This document shows positions 58,545-64,000 of a DNA stretch of 64,000 nucleotides, one piece after another; positions within the stretch are counted from its first letter, which is position 1, and each line of letters begins with the position of its first letter. The stretch is from Rhipicephalus microplus (Eukaryota > Arthropoda > Arachnida > Ixodida > Ixodidae). A program made the translations under genes and the position numbers. The stretch covers positions 1 through 64,000 of the forward strand of contig NW_027464791.1 of NCBI RefSeq assembly GCF_043290135.1. The letters run 5' to 3'. A model generated the notes under the pieces. That model ran no database searches. It saw only the letters and a list, made by a program, of their open reading frames with translations, and was not told where the DNA came from.

Positions 58545-61505
58545 CATTAAGAGGCCTGGGGTGCGGCCTCACCGGTAACCACCGCCGGAAACGCACTCCC
58601 TCACCAGAGAAGAATTGGCCACCCTGGTGCAGTATCCGGCCACTACCTCCCACATGCATACGTTAAATAATAACTCATGGCCCTCAGCTAGCTAGCTAGC
58701 TAGCAGCTGCGAACCAACTGACCACGGCGGCGGTCAGATCTGCACCGCAGCAGAGGGTGCTAAAAATCTCTGGATCCGGACGAGCCGCCATTGGAACCTG
58801 AACTTGGCAACGTTTAACGCTAGAACCTTATCTAGTGAGGGAAGTCTAGCTGTACTATTCGAAGAGCTAGAGGGAGTGGGGCTCCTAATTCACAGAAACA
58901 CAGCTGGCAACATAGAGAAATACTACAGCATTAATGAAAGGGTGGTAGGTATCGTAATTAAACTAAATAAAAGATACAAGATGAAGGTAGTACAGGCTTA
59001 CGCGCCTACATCCAGCCATGATGACGCTTCAGTTGAAAGCTTCTATGAAGACGTGGAATCGGCAATGAGCAAGGTAAAAACATAGTATACTATATTGATG
59101 GGCGACTTTAATGCAAAGGTAGGGAAGAAGCAGGCTGGAGACCAGGCAGTAGGAGATTATGGCATCGGTACTAGAAATGCCAGAGGAGAGCTACTAGTAG
59201 AATTCGCACAACGCAATTATTTACGGATTTTGAATACCTTCTACCAAAAACGAAAAACCGCAAGTGGACATGTAGGAGCTCTAATGGCGAAAATAAGAAC
59301 GAAATAGACTTTATACTGAGTGCACACCCAGGAATCGTGCACGATGTGGAAGTGGTTGGCATGGTACAATGCAGTGACCATATAATGGTACAGTCTCGAA
59401 TTCGCCGAGACTTGAAGAAGGAACGACAGAAACTGATACGCAGGAAGCCAATCAATGAGCTAGCACTGAGAGGGAAAGTACAGGAATTCAGAGTGTCACT
59501 ACAAAACAGGCACTCGGCTCTTAGTGAGGAAACCAACCTTAGCGTAGAAACAATGAATGATAACCTGACGAGTATCATTACGGAGTGTGCAGTGGAAGTT
59601 GGAGGCAGGGTAGTTAGACAGGACACTGGCAAGCTTTCCCAGGAAACGAAGAACCTAATTAAGAAGCGTCAAATCATGAAAGTGTCAAGTACAACAGACA
59701 AAATAGAACTGACAGAGCTTTCGAAGTTGATTAGTAGACGTAAGGTATGCGATGTAAGAAGGTATAACATGGAGAGAATTGAACACGCTCTGAAAAACGG
59801 AGGAAGCGTCAAGGCAGGGAAGAGGCAAAAGAGAACTTGGGATAGGCAAAACTCGGATGTATGCACTAAGGGACAAAGAAGGCAAAATAACTACCAATAT
59901 GGATAGGATGGTTAAAATAGCGGAGGAGTTTTACAGAGATCTGTACAGTAGCCGAGACAACCACGACCTAAATACTATAAGAACTAGCAGATGACACCCC
60001 ACCAGTAATGATAGAAGTGAGAAAAGCTTGGGAGAGCATGCAAAGAGGCAAAGCTGCTGGTGAGGATCAGGTAACATCAGATCTGCTGAAAGATGGAGGA
60101 TGCATTGTGTTAGAAAAACTAGCCACCCTGTTTACGAGGTGTCTCCTGACGGGAAGAGTACCAGAGTCTTGAAAGAACGCTAACATCATCTTAATACATA
60201 AGAAAGGAGATGACAAAGACTTGAATTACAGGCAGATCAGCTTGCTCTCTGTAGTATACAAGCTATTTACAAAGGTAATTGCTAACAGAGCAAAGAAAAC
60301 ATTAGAATTCAATGAACCAAAGGAACAAGCAGAATTTCGAACAGGCTACTCTATAATTGACCACATTCATACTATCAATCAGGTAATAGATAAATGCTCA
60401 GAGTATAACCAACCACTATACATAGCCTTCATAGATTACGAGAAGGCGTTTGATTCAGTAGAAATATCAGCCGTCATGCAGACACTGCGGAATCAGGGCG
60501 TAGATGAAGTATATATAAACATTCTGGAAAAATCTACAGGGGATCAACTGCTACCATAGTGCTTCATAAAAAAAGCAACAGAATACCAATCAAGAAGGGT
60601 GTAAGGCAGGGGGACACAATCTGCCTAATGATATTTACCACGTGCTTACAGGAGGTTTTCAGAAGCCTAGAATGGGAACAGTTAGGGATAAGAGTTAATG
60701 TAGAATACCTTAGTAACCTGCGCTTCGCCGATGACATTGCATTGCTGAGAAACTCAGGGGATGAATCGCAGCTCATGATTACGGAGTTAGTCAAGGAGAG
60801 CAGAAAGGTGGGTCTTAAAATTAATCTGCAGAAAACGAAAGTAATGTACAACAACCTCGGAAAGGAGCAGCGCTTCGAGATGGGTAATAGTACACTTGAA
60901 GTTGTAAAAGACTATGTCTACTTAACGCAGGTAATAATCGCAGAGCCGAACCACGAGATTGAAGTAACTAGAAGAATAAAAATGGGGTGGAGCACACTCG
61001 GCAAGCACTCTCAAATTATGACAGGTAGATGGCCACTATCCCTCAAGAGGAAGGTATATAACAGCTGTATCTTGCCGGTACTTAGCTACGGAGCAGAAAC
61101 CTGGAGACTTACAAAGAAGGTTCAGCTTAAATTGAGGACGACGCAGCGAGCAATGCAAAGAAAAATGGTAGGTGTAACCTTAAAAGACAAGAAGAGAGCA
61201 GAGTTGATTAGGGGACAAACGGGGGTCAAGGATATCATACCTGAAATGAAGAAGAGGGAATGGACATGGGCCGGGCATGTAGCGCGTAGAGAGGATAACC
61301 GCTGGTCATTAAGGGTAACTAACTGGATTCCCAAAGAAGGGAAGCGGGTTAGGGTGAGACAGATGGTTAGGTGGGCTGATGAGATTAAGAAGTTTGCGGG
61401 CATAAATTGGCAGCAGCAAGCACAGGACCGGGTTAACTGGCGGAACATGGGAGAGGCCTTTGTCCTGCAGTGGACGTAGTCAGACTGATGATGATGATGA
61501 TGACA
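58545..61505 (+). pseudogene. RTE-clade LINE, near full length, copy B
   Basis: A 5' UTR-like region (about 58545-58800, with a (GCTA)n run at 58687-58704) precedes an AP endonuclease starting NLATFNARTLSS (58798). It contains VQAYAPTSSHDDAS, MGDFNAKVG (59098) and NEIDFILSAHPG...SDHIMV (about 59300-59400). The RT includes GEDQVTSDLLKDGG (60060), YRQISLLSVVYKLFTKVIANR (60222), EQAEFRTGYS, IDYEKAFDSVE (60436), KKGVRQGDTI and LRFADDIALL (60718-60750). The C-terminus has SCILPVLSYGAETWRL and KKREWTWAGHVARREDNRW, ending in QWT-stop at 61479 and a TGATGATG tail. It is broken by a TAG at about 59083, frameshifts near 59262, 59825 and 60540, a gap near 59990 and a TGA near 60168. Catalytic residues are present but the copy cannot make one protein. 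Confidence 0.93.
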
Positions 61506-61892
61506 TATTAATCACATGACACGACAATGAACAGATGGCAGTCTGCGTTCTTATCTTTCCCTCTGCTTGTGTTCCTTCAGCTTGCGCAGAAAGTCAAGTT
61601 TTCAAGTATGAACCGACTAGTCTGTAAATACATATTGCTTCGACGTGGTGCACCGACGTTTATATCAGCGACAGCCAATGGCTAAGCTTGCCGCTAGTGT
61701 TACACTGTGAATGTTTGTTTGCAGAACACAGATTCACAACATAAACAGTAGATTCATTACCGGCTTCAGGTCTACGTTCTCACCGCGATGACCACGTGAA
61801 GTCGAGAGCCATATGTTGGGGGGGCTTCTTGATAAGACATTTTGAAAAATTCAACTCCGCTAAAGAAGGGACATCAGTGATAAAAGCTGAAA
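61506..61892. other. Unassigned DNA
   Basis: No gene or element recognised. Confidence 0.4.
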
Positions 61893-62400
61893 TTTTGGTT
61901 GGTTGGTTGGTTACTCAGCAATTTGGCGCAACCCACCTGGGGGATAGGCCATGAATGGGACGATGCCATGCTTTTTATATTGACTTCTTGAAAGGAAAGG
62001 TTGAATTCATTAGCTAATATAGGTAATAATTTAGAGGTGTTCGATTTCTAAACAAACAAAAATCTTGAAAAGGTTAATCTTATAAACACACACACAAAGA
62101 AAAAATATCTATACATAAAACAACTGAATTTATCTATGTTTAGCATTCCATTCCTTTAGATTCTCGTAAGAAATATGTAACAGCGGTAAAAACGCTCCTG
62201 TGGCTGAAACCAACTGCGATTGTGCGAAATGAAAAAATCACGGGAAGTGTAAAGTCTAAGTCCAACTTTCGTGGGGGTTCTTCTAGTAGTTTTTCGTCTG
62301 ACTTATGAATTTTTGGCATGACAAAAATAAGTGCTCCAAAGATTCGCTCTCATTACAGTGAAGACACAAAGGCGACTGTGCCAGACGGGACCTGTGAAGT
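61893..62400 (-). repeat. Probable LINE 3'-end fragment with (AACC)n tail
   Basis: A (GGTT)n run at 61896-61911, followed by GGCGCAACCCACCTGGGGGA and GGCCATGAATGGGACGATG, reads on the minus strand as a LINE 3' UTR ending in AACC repeats. No coding motif is preserved, so the assignment rests on tail structure and the word content of tick LINE ends. Confidence 0.35.
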
Positions 62401-62522
62401 ACGATGCGGTGCAGTGCGCGTGTGATGTGTGCTGGGTCAGAGCCGCTAGAAGAGATTAAGGAAGTGACATTACATCAATAAATCCTTACCGAACGCACTT
62501 CAGTGTCTCTGTCCTCTACATA
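62401..62522 (+). repeat. Probable BEL/Pao LTR, 3' part
   Basis: AATAAA at 62478-62483 lies about 40 bp before TACATAG, which is followed by TTTGGCGACGTGAAACCC, a typical primer-binding region of BEL/Pao elements. The LTR start and its partner copy are not seen; the partner would lie beyond the window end. Confidence 0.5.
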
Positions 62523-62532
62523 GTTTGGCGAC

Positions 62533-64000
62533 GTGAAACCCGGGAGAAGACTGACATCCTGCACCGCAGATGGACCACCGCGATGCAGCAGAGGAATAGT
62601 TCGAGTCACCGCTACAAGGATCCTCACGTCCGCTACCGAAGCTCTACAAACGGTGAATCCTTCTCCGGCCGATCTGCAAGTCACCTTGAATGACCTCCAA
62701 GGCAAAGACACGACACTTGCAGATTTCAACGAAAAGATTGCTGACCTCATAATCGACGACGCCGAGTATGACGAGGAATTGACGGCAGCTCTCGAATATC
62801 GTGACAAGATACAAAACATTATGAGCCGTGTGCGCTACCACCTTAACTCAATTTCAAGACCCACAGACAGCAATGCACCTGTCGTCACTACCGCAGCCAG
62901 CCCCGAGGAGTCCCCGCTCAAGGAAGTTCCCTATTGCCGCTGCGAGTTGCCCTACTGAAGTTACAGGTACCCGTTTTTCTCTGGGGAATTTCACGAGTGG
63001 CAGGGCTTTTGAGGCCACGGTCCACAACAATCACAAGCTTTTGAACATTGGGAAGTTCGCTTATTTGAGGTCGTGTGAAACAGGATCAGGAAAAAAATGC
63101 GATCGAAGGTGTTCGACTGGAGCAAGCGAACTACGGGGTAGCTGTCAAGGACCTCCAAGAGGTTTGGCCGTCGTACAGCCCACGTAGACGAGCGCATCGA
63201 CAGCTTGCTTGCCATCGCGACTGTGGACAGTTGATGCAACACATCAAAGCTGCGCGAACTATACTTAGAAATACGCTTTTGCACTGGCTGCCTGGATAGC
63301 CTTGGAGTTCAAGTGGCGGAGTACGTGGTCACAGTTGAGTGTGTTCTCTTGCGATCGCTACCTGAAGACATCGCTGTTCTGTACTTTCGAAGTATGAAAG
63401 ATGTTGAGGTGAACTATGGGGCTACTTCATGGTCAAGTCAATAAAAGGTGCGCGACGTGATGCAGTTTCTTCGGACTCCAATCGAGAGCAGAGAAGAGAG
63501 CTCTCGTTCGAGGTGCCCACGAAAACCCAGCCCTATGGGACACCAGAGAAGTGATCTTCACATTGAGTCGCCGGTACCATCAGCATTAGCGCTGGCCACA
63601 GGATCTCAACGAACGGGCACGCCTGCTGCGTACAATGCGCCCACAGTGAACACGCCGTGAAGAAATATCAGACTACCATGACAGCCGACGAGAATCGGAT
63701 GTGGCTAATCGAGAAAAACTGCTGCTTCAAGTGTAACAGAAAAAGACACGTCGCACGACAGTGCTGCAACACAGCGTAGCTTAAGGGCAAGCACTGCGCG
63801 AAGCATCATCTCAGCATTCTTTGCAAGATATGGATACCAGCAAACCGCACGGATGCCGACAACAACGACCAAACGAAAACAGACAGCGTGCCAGTGATCA
63901 ACACAGCTGCCTCATACAGTATTACGTCTCCATCACTAGCGGCTCTCATGCAAATGGCTACAGTATGGGCATCGGGAAGGCACAATATTGTGCTAGCTCG
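62533..64000 (+). pseudogene. BEL/Pao retrotransposon gag region, frameshifted, cut by window end
   Basis: The first frame (62533-62958) has a helical N-terminal segment (LNDLQGKDTTLADFNEKIADLI...YDEELTAALEYRDKI) typical of BEL/Pao gag. A second frame holds NFTSGRAFEATVHNNHKLLNIGKFAYLRSC (about 62988-63080). A third holds AIEGVRLEQANYGVAVKDLQE (63096). The zinc knuckle CFKCNRKRHVARQC (about 63723-63764) is CCHC. The gag domain is therefore spread over several frames and the element looks dead. Protease and pol would lie past 64000. Confidence 0.8.

Noticed and set aside
58545..61505. BovB element, known from ticks through horizontal transfer
   Set aside because: The RT words (EQAEFRTGYS, HIHTINQVIDK, YEKAFDSVE) fit another RTE lineage rather than BovB; no vertebrate-type BovB motif was seen.
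1..64000. CRISPR arrays, bacterial defence systems, operons
   Set aside because: No regular spacer-repeat arrays and no prokaryotic gene organisation; the repeats are SINEs, microsatellites and minisatellites.

Overview
This window is eukaryotic repeat-rich genomic DNA, most likely from a hard tick (Ixodidae). The evidence is a tRNA-derived SINE family of the Ruka type in nine or more copies. It sits among arthropod-style LINEs (RTE, CR1-like and RNase H-bearing I-like), a Penelope-like element, a Ty3/gypsy element, a BEL/Pao element, long dinucleotide arrays and introns with GT/AG borders. There are no bacterial operons, rRNA genes or CRISPR arrays. Species cannot be fixed from the sequence alone.

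Layout. 0-3.5 kb: a SINE tail, unassigned DNA, (TA)n and (CA)n arrays and a Penelope-type terminal fragment. 3.5-7.7 kb: a plus-strand LINE 3' fragment interrupted by a SINE, then a minus-strand decayed LINE with reverse transcriptase, RNase H and a zinc knuckle, which contains a 102-bp near-perfect palindrome. 7.9-18 kb: mostly unassigned DNA with two more strong hairpins, a dispersed ~430-bp repeat present twice, an imperfect inverted repeat and simple repeats. 18-20 kb: a decayed Penelope-like element (RT plus GIY-YIG endonuclease). 22.1-23.4 kb: a tandem repeat and another LINE C-terminus. 26.3-31.6 kb: an apparently intact Ty3/gypsy retrotransposon with identical 163-bp LTRs, a 4-bp target duplication and gag and pol joined by a textbook -1 frameshift signal. 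34-37 kb: a SINE and a 5'-truncated RTE LINE (minus). 39.6-45.3 kb: a decayed two-ORF I-like LINE abutting another RTE fragment. 45-52 kb: unassigned DNA, GAGTC-rich minisatellites, SINEs and a CR1-like fragment. 53.1-54.6 kb: two exons of a KDM2-like gene (CXXC zinc finger, PHD finger). 56-58.5 kb: SINEs, including an inverted pair. 58.5-61.5 kb: a longer RTE LINE (plus) just after a tRNA-like sequence. 62.4 kb to the end: a BEL/Pao gag region cut by the window edge.

The only host protein-coding sequence recognised with confidence is the KDM2-like pair of exons. They carry unusual losses: two PHD zinc ligands and the KFGG motif of CXXC are changed. That raises the possibility of a decaying duplicate rather than the working gene. 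Everything else that codes for protein is transposon-derived. The best functional signal is the Ty3/gypsy gag-pol frameshift site, a GGGAAAC heptamer, a 7-nt spacer and an 8-bp stem-loop directly at the gag stop. The best structural signals are the long perfect hairpins at 4.7, 7.9 and 13.7 kb and the hammerhead-like motifs associated with Penelope ends.

All family assignments are by recognition of motifs by eye; no database search was possible.
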